A stretch of 45,417 bases of DNA from an uncultured Bacillota bacterium (GTDB taxonomy: Bacteria; Bacillota; Clostridia; Christensenellales; UBA1242). Both the position numbers and the translations under genes were made by a program. The DNA is taken from the NCBI GenBank assembly GCA_948465545.1, contig CAOJXO010000010.1:1-45417 (forward strand), written 5' to 3'. Shown piece after piece: positions 1-7,962 of this stretch (the stretch's first letter is position 1; every line of letters begins with the position of its first letter). The notes under the pieces were generated by a model. The model made no database searches. It was not told the DNA's origin and saw only the letters and a program-made list of their open reading frames with translations.

Positions 1-1561
1 TTATATTTCTTATACTATAAAAATCTCCATCAAAATTCCCGCCGAATCTATAATCACCAGTTCCTATCCCTTCCCATATATGTGCGGAGAGGTCTATATT
101 AGAGCCAAGTTTGTAATACTTGCCTGATAGGTTGCTACTTCTACTATCCTTTGCCAGTTTTCCCAGTTGTTGTGGCGTTTTGATTATATATGGACTTGAC
201 GCCGTTCCGCTTCCACTTGCATAACTAGACGCGGCATAGTCCTCCCATGTTTTTGTACGAAATTCCAATATAATCTCTGCACCTTCATAATGGCTAATTG
301 TACCAGACAAACTCCCCTTCTCTGTTCCCACATAAACCTTATCAACACCAACAACTATATTTTTTATTTCATATTTTTGCCCTGGAAGAAAATATCCATT
401 AAAATCACTTACTGCATTTGCCACTCTTACATTGTCTATATACATATCAAAGGTGGCATAATTATGTTCTACGGTTTCATACACCCCATCAAGTTTTGAG
501 TTTATATCAAACCAAAAGTCTGCATTTGCCCTTAAAACTATACTAGAAGTAAGGGTAAATGTATATGTAGTGGATGTCGATAAAACTTCTTTCGTATTAT
601 CATTTACCCAATTTACAAATCTACGCGCAGGATGCACCTTAACTGCCACAGTGATAGACTGCCCAGAAAAAGCCTCCATTTGTTTATATCGTCCACCACC
701 ATCTTCACCCCACCCAATTCCAGGTTGCGTAATATCGTCAATCCCATCACCTGCATAAATCTTAATAACACATTGTTCAACAGGCATCCATCTAGCGTAA
801 ATTGTCATATTACAACAAGGGGTATAATTAAAGGTATTACCAGACTGACTATAAATTTCAGACACTGGCACAATTCCCTGTGCTAATTCAGTATAAAAAC
901 CATCAAAGATATATAAATCCGTATTACTCGCAGAAATTCTAAAGTTTGCTTGTGAACCCACATGATATTTATTGTTCCCCTGATTAGATGCATAACCACT
1001 AAAACTTAGATCACCCCCACTGCTTGAATCAATATAACTGCCACTACTAGTTTTTACTTGATGCTTAATAGTCTGTAAGAAAGGACCTGTTGTGTCCCAT
1101 GGAGTGCCTATATGAATATCTACATGCCCTCCATCAATGGCTTGCGATACTTGAACCCAATTCAAAGTCCCTTCTCTTGAATCTTGCAACTGCGAATTGC
1201 CATCAAAAATATCTATCATTATTGGAGAATTAACACCTTCTTCATAGAATCCGCCAATTTTTAATATACTATTTTGAGCAACCGTTAAAGTTGTTTCTGA
1301 TACACCAGCAGCTAACCAATATTCCTCATCTTGATTTGATGAGTTTTTGTAGTAAACACAAGCCATAGCAGAGTAGGATGTTGCCTCTACAATACCAACC
1401 GTAACAGAATAAGTAACTACTGCTTCCGTTGATGGATTATTGCTTTCTTCTTTATTGATTAATGAATTTGAAAAATCAGTACTTAAAAATACTATTCCTC
1501 CAACTAATGTTGTAAGCAATAATACAAGACAGATTATTAAGTTTCTGAATTTCATCTTCAT
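1..1561 (-). CDS. Large secreted repeat protein (InlB-like repeats, GLUG-type region), 3' end outside the window
   Basis: The frame stays open for 520 codons from ATG 1561 to the left edge, so the C-terminus lies outside the window. An AGAGGG ribosome site sits about 9 nt before the ATG. The N-terminus is a signal anchor (MKMKFRNL, then a run of I/L/V/T to about residue 26). Around residues 185-245 there is an InlB B-repeat/Listeria-Bacteroides-like stretch (IFDGFYTE ... NMTIYARW). Around 310-350 a divergent repeat reads RRFVNW ... VLRANADFW. Residues 460-520 (PYIIKTPQQLGKLAK ... YYKLGSNIDLS ... FGGNFDGDFYSIRNI) match the segment that precedes GLUG motifs in surface proteins. This indicates an exported adhesin-like or cell-surface protein. 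The ligand is unknown. It is a single gene behind its own promoter, which contains a poly-G tract (see 1642-1669). Confidence 0.85.
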   Translation of the reverse strand, partial: MKMKFRNLIICLVLLLTTLVGGIVFLSTDFSNSLINKEESNNPSTEAVVTYSVTVGIVEATSYSAMACVYYKNSSNQDEEYWLAAGVSETTLTVAQNSILKIGGFYEEGVNSPIMIDIFDGNSQLQDSREGTLNWVQVSQAIDGGHVDIHIGTPWDTTGPFLQTIKHQVKTSSGSYIDSSSGGDLSFSGYASNQGNNKYHVGSQANFRISASNTDLYIFDGFYTELAQGIVPVSEIYSQSGNTFNYTPCCNMTIYARWMPVEQCVIKIYAGDGIDDITQPGIGWGEDGGGRYKQMEAFSGQSITVAVKVHPARRFVNWVNDNTKEVLSTSTTYTFTLTSSIVLRANADFWFDINSKLDGVYETVEHNYATFDMYIDNVRVANAVSDFNGYFLPGQKYEIKNIVVGVDKVYVGTEKGSLSGTISHYEGAEIILEFRTKTWEDYAASSYASGSGTASSPYIIKTPQQLGKLAKDSRSSNLSGKYYKLGSNIDLSAHIWEGIGTGDYRFGGNFDGDFYSIRNI

Positions 1562-1641
1562 ATTACTAACCCTCTATTATTTATTATACTCAATTTTTAA
1601 GTATAAATCAAACAAAACATAAATTTTGTTTTTTCAATTTT

Positions 1642-1669
1642 AGTTTAGCAAATCCCCCCCCCACGTCAA
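1642..1669 (-). promoter_or_regulatory. Promoter of the secreted repeat protein with a 9-G tract in its spacer
   Basis: On the minus strand the -35 is TTGACG (1664-1669) and the -10 is TAAACT (1642-1647). The 16-bp spacer between them contains nine consecutive G (C on the plus strand, 1654-1662). The expected start site is near 1635, giving a leader of about 75 nt before ATG 1561. One extra G would give the preferred 17-bp spacing, so slippage could switch expression. No other gene lies in 1562-1808. Confidence 0.6.
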
Positions 1670-1781
1670 GCGTTTTTGCTTGAATTTTACTCATTAACAG
1701 AGTAATCGCAAATTTTTCCCTCTACACTCATATAAAATAAAAAAGCCCGCTTTCCGCCCGAATTCACTTTAATATACCCAA

Positions 1782-1810
1782 CAAAAAAAAGTGCTTAAAG
1801 CACTTTTTTT
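1782..1810 (-). terminator. Rho-independent terminator after ypeB
   Basis: The hairpin arms GTGC and GCAC (1791-1803) sit inside A- and T-runs, and a run of eight U follows on the minus strand (1783-1790). The structure overlaps the ypeB stop codon. It is nearly symmetric, so it may work in both directions. Confidence 0.7.
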
Positions 1811-3242
1811 AAAGAAGTTTATTACCATCGTCAGTTTTGATGACTTTTAAGATATTCTCCTCATCGCCTGTACTTGCGTTAATATAGAAATAGTAAGTAT
1901 CTTCACTATTAATACATTCAAATTCATAACAAAGAACTTCTCTATTGTAGTCAAGTGGTGCAAGTACCTTACGCTCTCCAACAACAGTTAATTGTTTTGG
2001 TACTTTTCCCCTAACATCAGCAATCGTCTTTGAAGCAGACGGAAGATTTCTTCCTGTATGGTTTGTAAAATATGTAGTAGCATCATAACCTATCACAGTA
2101 CCCGTAGCAAGGTCGACTTTCACCTTAACAAGGTCTGGATAAAGTACTACACCGTTTTGCACTGGTGCTATATTGAAATAAGCATCATTCTTAATACTAT
2201 CTTCCCATACAACTTCTGGATTTTCAATTCCATTATTCTTTGCAAATTCAAGAGCGATCTTTTCTGCATCATCTTGTTCCATACTCTTTGTGCTGTTCGC
2301 ACCGCTTGAACCACTGACAGTAAGTATATGTCCTCCAATTTGTGATACTTGAACATACAGCATTTCTTCATCAGAATTTTTTAAGCGGAAGTTATATGTA
2401 TCAAAGCGTCCATTTGTATCACTATCAAAATACAAACTAACAATATTTTTAAATCTTTCAGAAACAACCTTATTCGCGTCTTCTTTACTTACTTTATTAC
2501 CAGTCAAACCTTTAATGGTTGAATTTACCACCGAGTCTGAGAATGGGCCGTCATAAATCATGGTTGGATAATCAATATCCACATCATGCATTTGTGCCAT
2601 TTGCATAGAAAAATCACTGCCGGAATCAAGGTTAATGCTATGATCCAAAATATTATATCCGCCTTGAATCTTTCTTGCAAATTTATTAAGTTGAGTTTTC
2701 ATAGCAAGGATATTATCATAAATATCTTGCAATGTATCCATTTCCGCACTTGTTAAATTCGCTCCAGTAGAAAGTCTATCTGCTAGCGTTGAAGTATAAC
2801 CAGAAATTTGGTTAATCATTCGAATATTCTCATTAATATCACCCTGAGAAAGCGGAAGTGCAGCAATGCTAACCTCGGCCGCTGTTGCATTTAAAGAAAC
2901 CTCATTTAAAAGTTTCTTTTGGTAGGAAGAGGTTGAAGAATTTAAAATTTTTGAAAGTTTTATTTCAGCATTATTAACACTATCCACAAGGTCGTAGAAA
3001 TTCTTTTGATAAACATTTTCAAGTCTTGTGCCATAGTCGTTTGCTTGTGATTGAGTTACGCCATACGCCACACCAAAACCTATAGTGCTAAGTCCTAAAA
3101 TTCCTGTCGCAATGGAAAGTCCAACAATAGCACCTCTCATCGCTTTTGATTTTGAAGATTTTGGCTTGTTAGCCTTTTCATCTTCTTTCTTTTTCATATA
3201 GTAGTTGTTATCTACTGATAAAACATCTTTATTCTTTTTCAT
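1809..3242 (-). CDS. ypeB: Spore germination protein YpeB
   Basis: This 477-residue protein begins with a Lys-rich cytoplasmic tail, has one membrane segment at about residues 36-60 (GAIVGLSIATGILGLSTIGF), then a coiled region with the YpeB signature YQKNFYDLVDSVNNAEIKLSK split around residue 80. Two C-terminal PepSY-type modules follow (for example EDANKVVSERF near 255 and DDAEKIALEFAKNNG near 325). In Bacillus, YpeB is made in the forespore and is needed for SleB to be present and stable in the dormant spore. Its start lies 9 bp after sleB, which matches the known sleB-ypeB pairing. A terminator overlaps its stop codon. Confidence 0.95.
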   Translation of the reverse strand: MKKNKDVLSVDNNYYMKKKEDEKANKPKSSKSKAMRGAIVGLSIATGILGLSTIGFGVAYGVTQSQANDYGTRLENVYQKNFYDLVDSVNNAEIKLSKILNSSTSSYQKKLLNEVSLNATAAEVSIAALPLSQGDINENIRMINQISGYTSTLADRLSTGANLTSAEMDTLQDIYDNILAMKTQLNKFARKIQGGYNILDHSINLDSGSDFSMQMAQMHDVDIDYPTMIYDGPFSDSVVNSTIKGLTGNKVSKEDANKVVSERFKNIVSLYFDSDTNGRFDTYNFRLKNSDEEMLYVQVSQIGGHILTVSGSSGANSTKSMEQDDAEKIALEFAKNNGIENPEVVWEDSIKNDAYFNIAPVQNGVVLYPDLVKVKVDLATGTVIGYDATTYFTNHTGRNLPSASKTIADVRGKVPKQLTVVGERKVLAPLDYNREVLCYEFECINSEDTYYFYINASTGDEENILKVIKTDDGNKLL

Positions 3243-3251
3243 GCCAGCCCC

Positions 3252-3935
3252 CTATATTGCAAACACATGTTTACCAATGGTAACCACAGTTTTTCTTGAA
3301 TAGATCCATTTGCTTGTTGCTGTACTTGCATTATAGTAATAGAGGCAACCATAACTTGGATCCCAACCATTAAGGGCATCTTGTGCCGCCTTATATGCAG
3401 AGTCATTTGGAGTAAGATTTATTTGTCCGTCATTTACAGATGTAAATGCCCAAGGCTGATATATTACACCTGAAATAGTGTTAGGAAAAGATGCACTCTT
3501 CACACGATTAAGTACTACTGCCGCAACAGCAACCTGTCCTGCATAAGGTTCACCCCTTGCTTCAGCATAAACGCATCTAGCAAGAAGATTAAGGTCAGAA
3601 CTAGATTGATTTGATGATGTTGTTGAAGAGCCTAAACTCATACCGAGTGCGGCTGCAGTTTTTGGACCTACAATACCATCAACAGCAAGCCCATTTTTTC
3701 TTTGGAAAGATTTTACAGCTGCTTTTGTTTTAGCCCCATAAATGCCATCAACAGCACCTGTATAGTAACCCCACCTTTTAAGTTTTGTTTGCACAGTCTT
3801 GTTCTGTGCTGTTGTCAAAGTTTCCACCACTTGGCTTCCCTCAGTTGGAGCATTAAAATATGTAAAACCAACCGTCATCAAACCGAAAGCCAAAGAGAAA
3901 AACACTGCCCCTGCAAGTAATATTGTTTTTTTCAT
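3252..3935 (-). CDS. sleB: Spore cortex-lytic enzyme SleB
   Basis: The 227-residue protein has a signal peptide (MKKTILLAGAVFFSLAFGL), a peptidoglycan-binding type 1 domain at about residues 45-95 (LKRWGYYTGAVDGIYG, FQRKNGLAVDGIVGPKTAA), and a C-terminal Hydrolase_2 domain. The hydrolase domain starts at LLARCVYAEARGEPYAGQVA, whose Glu in AEARGE is the expected catalytic acid, and ends YYYNASTATSKWIYSR. SleB is a lytic transglycosylase that degrades muramic-delta-lactam cortex peptidoglycan during germination. An AGGAGG site precedes the ATG, which lies 15 bp after spoIIR, so the three genes probably share a transcript. In Bacillus sleB is under sigma-G. Confidence 0.96.
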   Translation of the reverse strand: MKKTILLAGAVFFSLAFGLMTVGFTYFNAPTEGSQVVETLTTAQNKTVQTKLKRWGYYTGAVDGIYGAKTKAAVKSFQRKNGLAVDGIVGPKTAAALGMSLGSSTTSSNQSSSDLNLLARCVYAEARGEPYAGQVAVAAVVLNRVKSASFPNTISGVIYQPWAFTSVNDGQINLTPNDSAYKAAQDALNGWDPSYGCLYYYNASTATSKWIYSRKTVVTIGKHVFAI

Positions 3936-3950
3936 ATATTCCTCCTAAAA

Positions 3951-4493
3951 TTAGTTTGATACACTTTTAATTATCTCCCAAATTTTAGAAATATATACAA
4001 TATTGTCGAAATTATTTGTTTTTGTGAAGCAAAATGCTGGATAAACAACACACCACCAGTTATTGCCAGTGCCAGTGCCAAGTTCCAAAATAAGTGCATC
4101 ATAATAGCCTTCTACTAGGGTTAAATCCTCTTCTTCCATCTCATATGTACGTGTAGGAAAATATTCGTTATCAATCTTGGCATGTGCGGTATAGGTAAAT
4201 CCTTCACTTGCAAGCACTGCATTTGCAATAGACTCAATATATCCAAAATTGCTTTCCATAGTGCTGATTGCCTCTTCCTTAGATTCCACTTCACTTAAAA
4301 TAGGAATAAGTGCTTCAACAATAGCATCTTTAACCATATACTTTACTGCTTGGTCGGCCTGAGAGTTGGAATTGGCACGAATATGTATTCTAAGGTATTC
4401 CACCTCAGTGGCAGGGGCATAACACATACCACAAACAACAAGTATAACCACAAGTCCTATTACAGAAATAATTGAAATAATGTATTTCATCAC
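3951..4493 (-). CDS. spoIIR: Stage II sporulation protein R (SpoIIR)
   Basis: The 180-residue protein has an N-terminal signal anchor (residues 1-25), then the family signature LRIHIRANSNSQADQAVKYM and, near the end, NNWWCVVYPAFCF, both hallmarks of SpoIIR. SpoIIR is made in the forespore under sigma-F and secreted into the intermembrane space, where it triggers SpoIIGA to process pro-sigma-E in the mother cell. A GAGAGGTGA ribosome site precedes the ATG. It is first in a run with sleB and ypeB, unlike Bacillus where it stands apart. The final 25 residues after AFCF are slightly longer than the conserved core. Confidence 0.95.
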   Translation of the reverse strand: MMKYIISIISVIGLVVILVVCGMCYAPATEVEYLRIHIRANSNSQADQAVKYMVKDAIVEALIPILSEVESKEEAISTMESNFGYIESIANAVLASEGFTYTAHAKIDNEYFPTRTYEMEEEDLTLVEGYYDALILELGTGTGNNWWCVVYPAFCFTKTNNFDNIVYISKIWEIIKSVSN

Positions 4494-4522
4494 TCACCTC
4501 TCACAATCTTTATTGACAGAAA

Positions 4523-4551
4523 AATAAACTCCGAAACACAAATAATGTCAA
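4523..4551 (-). promoter_or_regulatory. Candidate promoter of spoIIR-sleB-ypeB
   Basis: On the minus strand TTGACA (4546-4551) is followed after 17 bp by TTTATT (4523-4528), about 30 bp before the spoIIR start. The -35 is perfect and the -10 is poor. A sigma-F promoter would be expected for spoIIR, and I do not see a convincing one, so this is tentative. Confidence 0.3.
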
Positions 4552-4560
4552 AAAAGCAAT

Positions 4561-4590
4561 AAAAAAATCGCAATAAACTGCGATTTTTTA
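4561..4590. terminator. Terminator after the SipL-like gene
   Basis: The arms AATCGCA and TGCGATT are extended by A- and T-runs on both sides (4561-4572 and 4579-4589) around a 6-nt loop. On the minus strand it follows the stop of the SPOCS/LysM gene by a few bases. Confidence 0.8.
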
Positions 4591-4595
4591 TTTAA

Positions 4596-6107
4596 TTATT
4601 GCACCTTTTGGAAAAACAGAATAAGGTTTTTATCTTCTTCCAAAGGAAATACAACTTCAGGGTTTTGTAAGATTAACATTTCTTCTTTAATCTTTGCTTC
4701 CTTTGCAATATCCCAAGCCTCTTGACCAGCACGGGCAAAGAGGAGTTCCATACCATAATCTTTTTCTGGGTATGCTTCAAGCGTTGATGCCTCAGAGATA
4801 ACCCCTGATACAACTGGGTGACAATAGTTTACACTAGCCTTGATTTTAGCGTCATAGTAGAACTCTCTACCCTTCTTAACCACAACATCAACATCACAAA
4901 CAATAGCGTCAACATTTAAAATGCCTTCAATATTGTCATGATTAAATTTGTCTGTGATTACAAATGGCACGTCAATTTGAACACTGTTTAATGTGTTGGT
5001 TTCATCATTAAGATATACCACTGTTGTTGAAGCGATACCTTCAATGTTAATTTCGCCATCATTAATATAACTGTTGCTGATTACAACATTATTTCCGCCA
5101 ACAAACATGATTTTGTCAACACGTGGTTTTTCATCATCAAGGGTAAGTGAGCCATCAATCTTGCCCTCCACCTCTTCCATAGGGCAAACAACAGTCATAT
5201 CGAAAGATTCAGTGTTTACTTTGATTTCATTGGCAGTGCTGTAAAGGTCTTTAATTACAGTGACAGTAGCCTCTTCATATGCCTTAACTGCAAGAAGAAG
5301 TGGCACTTCAACCTTAATCTTAACACCCTTTTCGCTTTCTTCAATTTCAGTTTTAACGCCGTCGCACTTTACAAAAGCATAACCTTCCACTTGGCTGTCA
5401 CGGGTAGCACCTTCAAGTTCTACCTCTTCTTTAAAAGTGTCATAAACATAACCTGTTTCAAACTTATCATTTTCGGTGAGGTAAAGAAGTCTTGTTACAA
5501 CTTCACCACTAACAGAAACAAAGTTTACTCCACTTTCAACACCCTTAACAAGTGCTTGGCTTTCAGTTAAAATCAATCTTTTAATAGGTTCTCTTACCGA
5601 AAATTCACTATTTACTGTGATGTTTTCACTATTTTCGCCTACAAATCGGATAACATTAATATCCTCTGTTTTACAGCAAACATCAGGGTCATGTGAAGCA
5701 ATAGAATGTACCTCTACATTTGAGATAAGTACTCCACTTTGCTCTACATTAACATTAATTCTGATATTATCAGATGACACACCTTCAACAGTGGCGTCAA
5801 TCACTTTAACACTGATAATTGCCTTTTGTCCGTTTGTAATATAGTCGCCTTCAAACCTAGATGTAAAAGGACAGGTAGAAGCAACAGTGCCAATTTCACC
5901 TTCCTCTGTCATGTAAACAAGACGTACATCAATATTTCCTGAATAATTGATGCTTCCGTTTAACACTTCACTGTTTGCAACACTTGCAAAAGCACTTACT
6001 GTAAGGATTTTACTGCAAGTGACAGCAACGTTACATTCAACGTTAAACTCCCCTTTTTGTAATTTGGTTTTCTTGACAACATTAAAATTGTTTGATTCAA
6101 ATGCCAT
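4596..6107 (-). CDS. SipL-like SPOCS (DUF3794) and LysM protein
   Basis: The 503-residue protein contains repeated SPOCS/DUF3794 modules (about residues 30-130, 170-290 and 310-430), each with patterns such as GNIDVRLVYMTEEGE and VSGEVVTRLLYLTENDK. A C-terminal LysM-like segment (EAWDIAKEAKIKEEMLILQN ... LILFF, about 455-500) completes the SipL architecture. SipL of Clostridioides difficile binds SpoIVA and anchors the spore coat to the forespore surface. There is no signal peptide, as expected for a mother-cell cytosolic protein. The LysM lacks the usual GDTLW start (it has AGQEAWDIA), so peptidoglycan binding is doubtful. It is divergent from veg and has its own terminator. The family is certain and the SipL orthology probable. 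Confidence 0.85.
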   Translation of the reverse strand: MAFESNNFNVVKKTKLQKGEFNVECNVAVTCSKILTVSAFASVANSEVLNGSINYSGNIDVRLVYMTEEGEIGTVASTCPFTSRFEGDYITNGQKAIISVKVIDATVEGVSSDNIRINVNVEQSGVLISNVEVHSIASHDPDVCCKTEDINVIRFVGENSENITVNSEFSVREPIKRLILTESQALVKGVESGVNFVSVSGEVVTRLLYLTENDKFETGYVYDTFKEEVELEGATRDSQVEGYAFVKCDGVKTEIEESEKGVKIKVEVPLLLAVKAYEEATVTVIKDLYSTANEIKVNTESFDMTVVCPMEEVEGKIDGSLTLDDEKPRVDKIMFVGGNNVVISNSYINDGEINIEGIASTTVVYLNDETNTLNSVQIDVPFVITDKFNHDNIEGILNVDAIVCDVDVVVKKGREFYYDAKIKASVNYCHPVVSGVISEASTLEAYPEKDYGMELLFARAGQEAWDIAKEAKIKEEMLILQNPEVVFPLEEDKNLILFFQKVQ

Positions 6108-6164
6108 TTTATTCCCCCTCTCAAAACGATTTCAACATATATGTACTCACCAGCGTTCACAAAT

Positions 6165-6192
6165 ATGACACAAATGTTTAGAAATTTATAAA
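6165..6192 (+). promoter_or_regulatory. Promoter of veg
   Basis: ATGACA (6165-6170) and TATAAA (6187-6192) are separated by 16 bp. The start site would fall near 6199, leaving a leader of about 25 nt that carries AAGGAG before ATG 6223. The shared 115-bp interval with the divergent SipL-like gene holds no other gene. Confidence 0.5.
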
Positions 6193-6222
6193 AAGGCAAT
6201 AATTAGGCAAGGAGTGAGGGTT

Positions 6223-6453
6223 ATGAGAAAAATAAATTTAGGGCTTGACGAAGTTAAACAAAAGATAGGTGCTTTAAAGGGAAGCAGCGTTGAAATGAAT
6301 ATCAATCGAGGACGAAAAAAAATAGACACCATAAATGGTGTCATAAAAGATGTATATCCAAGCGTCTTTACAGTCAAAATTGAAAATGAAAATCAACCGA
6401 TTCAAACATTTTCATATTTTGACGTGCTTTGCGGAAATGTAATAATTCTATAA
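6223..6453 (+). CDS. veg: Veg protein
   Basis: The start is placed at ATG 6223 because AAGGAG lies 8 nt upstream. A GTG at 6214 is in frame but overlaps that site. The 76-residue product matches the Veg family (KQKIGALKGSSVEM ... NRGRKK ... YPSVFTVKI ... FSYFDVLCGNVII), a small conserved Firmicutes protein with an SH3-like fold. In Bacillus it is highly expressed and linked to biofilm gene control and spore outgrowth. It is convergent with rpe, whose stop lies 12 bp away. Confidence 0.93.
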   Translation: MRKINLGLDEVKQKIGALKGSSVEMNINRGRKKIDTINGVIKDVYPSVFTVKIENENQPIQTFSYFDVLCGNVIIL

Positions 6454-6465
6454 AGCCACAAAGCC

Positions 6466-7128
6466 TTAACCACGCAGAGTGTTAATCGCTTTCGCACGGT
6501 CTTTGGCTTTATATACATAGTTGCCACTTACAAGGATATCTGCACCCGCATCAACAAGTTCCCCAGCATTTTCCTCATTAACTCCGCCGTCAATTTCAAT
6601 TTTAAAGTTTAAATTGTTTGCATCTCTAAACTTGGCAATTTCTTTAATTTTTGCAAAGGTATCTGGAAGCAACTTTTGCCCGCTTGCACCAGGCTCTACA
6701 CTCATAACAAGAAGAACGTCTATATCATAACAAAACATTTTAATATCTTTAAAATGTGTATCTGGTTTGAAGGATAACCCCACAAGGGTGTTATTCTTTT
6801 TTATATACTCTAACGCTTTATGTAACTTTTCCTTATCCTCAAATGCTTCATAATGCACAGTAAGGATATTTGCCCCTGCTTCTATATAGTCATCAAGCAC
6901 ATTTGTAGGCTCGTCCACCATAAGATGTACGTCAAGCATAGTTAAGCAGTTTTGATTAATACTTTCAACCACAGTATCGGTGTAAGTCTTTTTAGGCACA
7001 AACTTACCGTCCATAATATCGCAATGTAAAAAGTCAGAAATGCCTTGAAGTTCTCTTGCATATTCAACAACTTCTTGAAAGTCCTCTATGGGGTCGGTTG
7101 ACACCGAAATAGCAACATTCTTCTTCAT
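6466..7128 (-). CDS. rpe: Ribulose-phosphate 3-epimerase
   Basis: This 220-residue TIM barrel interconverts ribulose-5-phosphate and xylulose-5-phosphate in the pentose phosphate pathway. Metal and catalytic motifs are visible: HCDIMDGKFVP near residue 35, LDVHLMV near 67, and EIDGGVNEENA near 177. The usual MTVNPGFGGQ loop reads VMSVEPGASGQ here, a conservative but unusual version. It is the last gene of the rpoZ-to-rpe operon, 9 bp after rsgA. Confidence 0.92.
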   Translation of the reverse strand: MKKNVAISVSTDPIEDFQEVVEYARELQGISDFLHCDIMDGKFVPKKTYTDTVVESINQNCLTMLDVHLMVDEPTNVLDDYIEAGANILTVHYEAFEDKEKLHKALEYIKKNNTLVGLSFKPDTHFKDIKMFCYDIDVLLVMSVEPGASGQKLLPDTFAKIKEIAKFRDANNLNFKIEIDGGVNEENAGELVDAGADILVSGNYVYKAKDRAKAINTLRG

Positions 7129-7137
7129 AAGTCCTCC

Positions 7138-7962
7138 TTATTTAAGTTCATTAAGTATTTTCAAATAGTTATCATAGCGGGTTTTATTGATTTTACCCTG
7201 CTTTACTGCCTCTATTATACCACAGTTTTCAGAATTTTCATGCAAACAAGAGCGATATTTACAATTAATTATAAATTTTAAAAAGTCTGGATAGTATCTG
7301 CTTAACTCTTGTGCGGTTATATTCAGCACAAGCCTAGCATCTAAAAGTGAGAACCCTGCTGTGTCAGCAATGTATCCTTTTTCTTTTTTATATAGGCAGG
7401 TCATTCTTGTTGTCTGCTTGCCACGCTCCACCTTTTTAGAGAGATTGCCTACCTCCGCTTGGTTATTATTAAATAATGCGTTTATAAGCGAACTCTTGCC
7501 AACCGCACTTTGCCCTGCAAAGGCAGATATGCCAACAATCTCATGTTCAAGGGCTTCAATGCTTTTATTGTGTGCCGAAGTGACAATCACTTTCGCAACA
7601 CCTTTATAAATATTTTTCACTTCATTTATAAAATCAGTATCCAGCAAATCCTGCTTATTAAGCACTAAACAAGGCTCGATTCCGTTCACAAAACAGTATA
7701 AAATAAGTTTATCAATTAAAACATAGTCAGGCTTAGGCACAGAAGAAAACACAATAAAAAGTTTGTCTAGGTTTGAAAGAGGCGGACGAATAAGGTGGTT
7801 CTTTCTTTCATAAACCTTATTGATTACCTCATCAAATCCAACGTAATCGCCCACATATAATCCTGCTTTCTTAACATTTCCTGAGGCTTTAATTGACACA
7901 ATGCCGTTTGCAGTTTCAACATCATAAAGCCCTGCATTTTTCTTTATTACAAGTCCTTTCAT
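7138..7962 (-). CDS. rsgA: Ribosome small-subunit maturation GTPase RsgA
   Basis: The 274-residue circularly permuted GTPase has an N-terminal OB fold, then G4 (LNKQDL, about residue 101), G5 (TSAH), G1 (GQSAVGKSSL, about 150), G3 (DTAGF, about 200) and a C-terminal zinc site (CKYRSCLHENSENC). It checks late 30S subunit assembly. Its ATG overlaps the rlmN stop by 4 bp. In most Clostridia prpC and prkC separate rlmN from rsgA, and they are absent here. Confidence 0.96.
   Translation of the reverse strand: MKGLVIKKNAGLYDVETANGIVSIKASGNVKKAGLYVGDYVGFDEVINKVYERKNHLIRPPLSNLDKLFIVFSSVPKPDYVLIDKLILYCFVNGIEPCLVLNKQDLLDTDFINEVKNIYKGVAKVIVTSAHNKSIEALEHEIVGISAFAGQSAVGKSSLINALFNNNQAEVGNLSKKVERGKQTTRMTCLYKKEKGYIADTAGFSLLDARLVLNITAQELSRYYPDFLKFIINCKYRSCLHENSENCGIIEAVKQGKINKTRYDNYLKILNELK

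Noticed and set aside
6108..6165. Sigma-E promoter before the SipL-like gene
   Set aside because: TCATATT and CATATATG resemble the two boxes, but the gap is about 18 bp, longer than the usual 12-15, so I do not call it.
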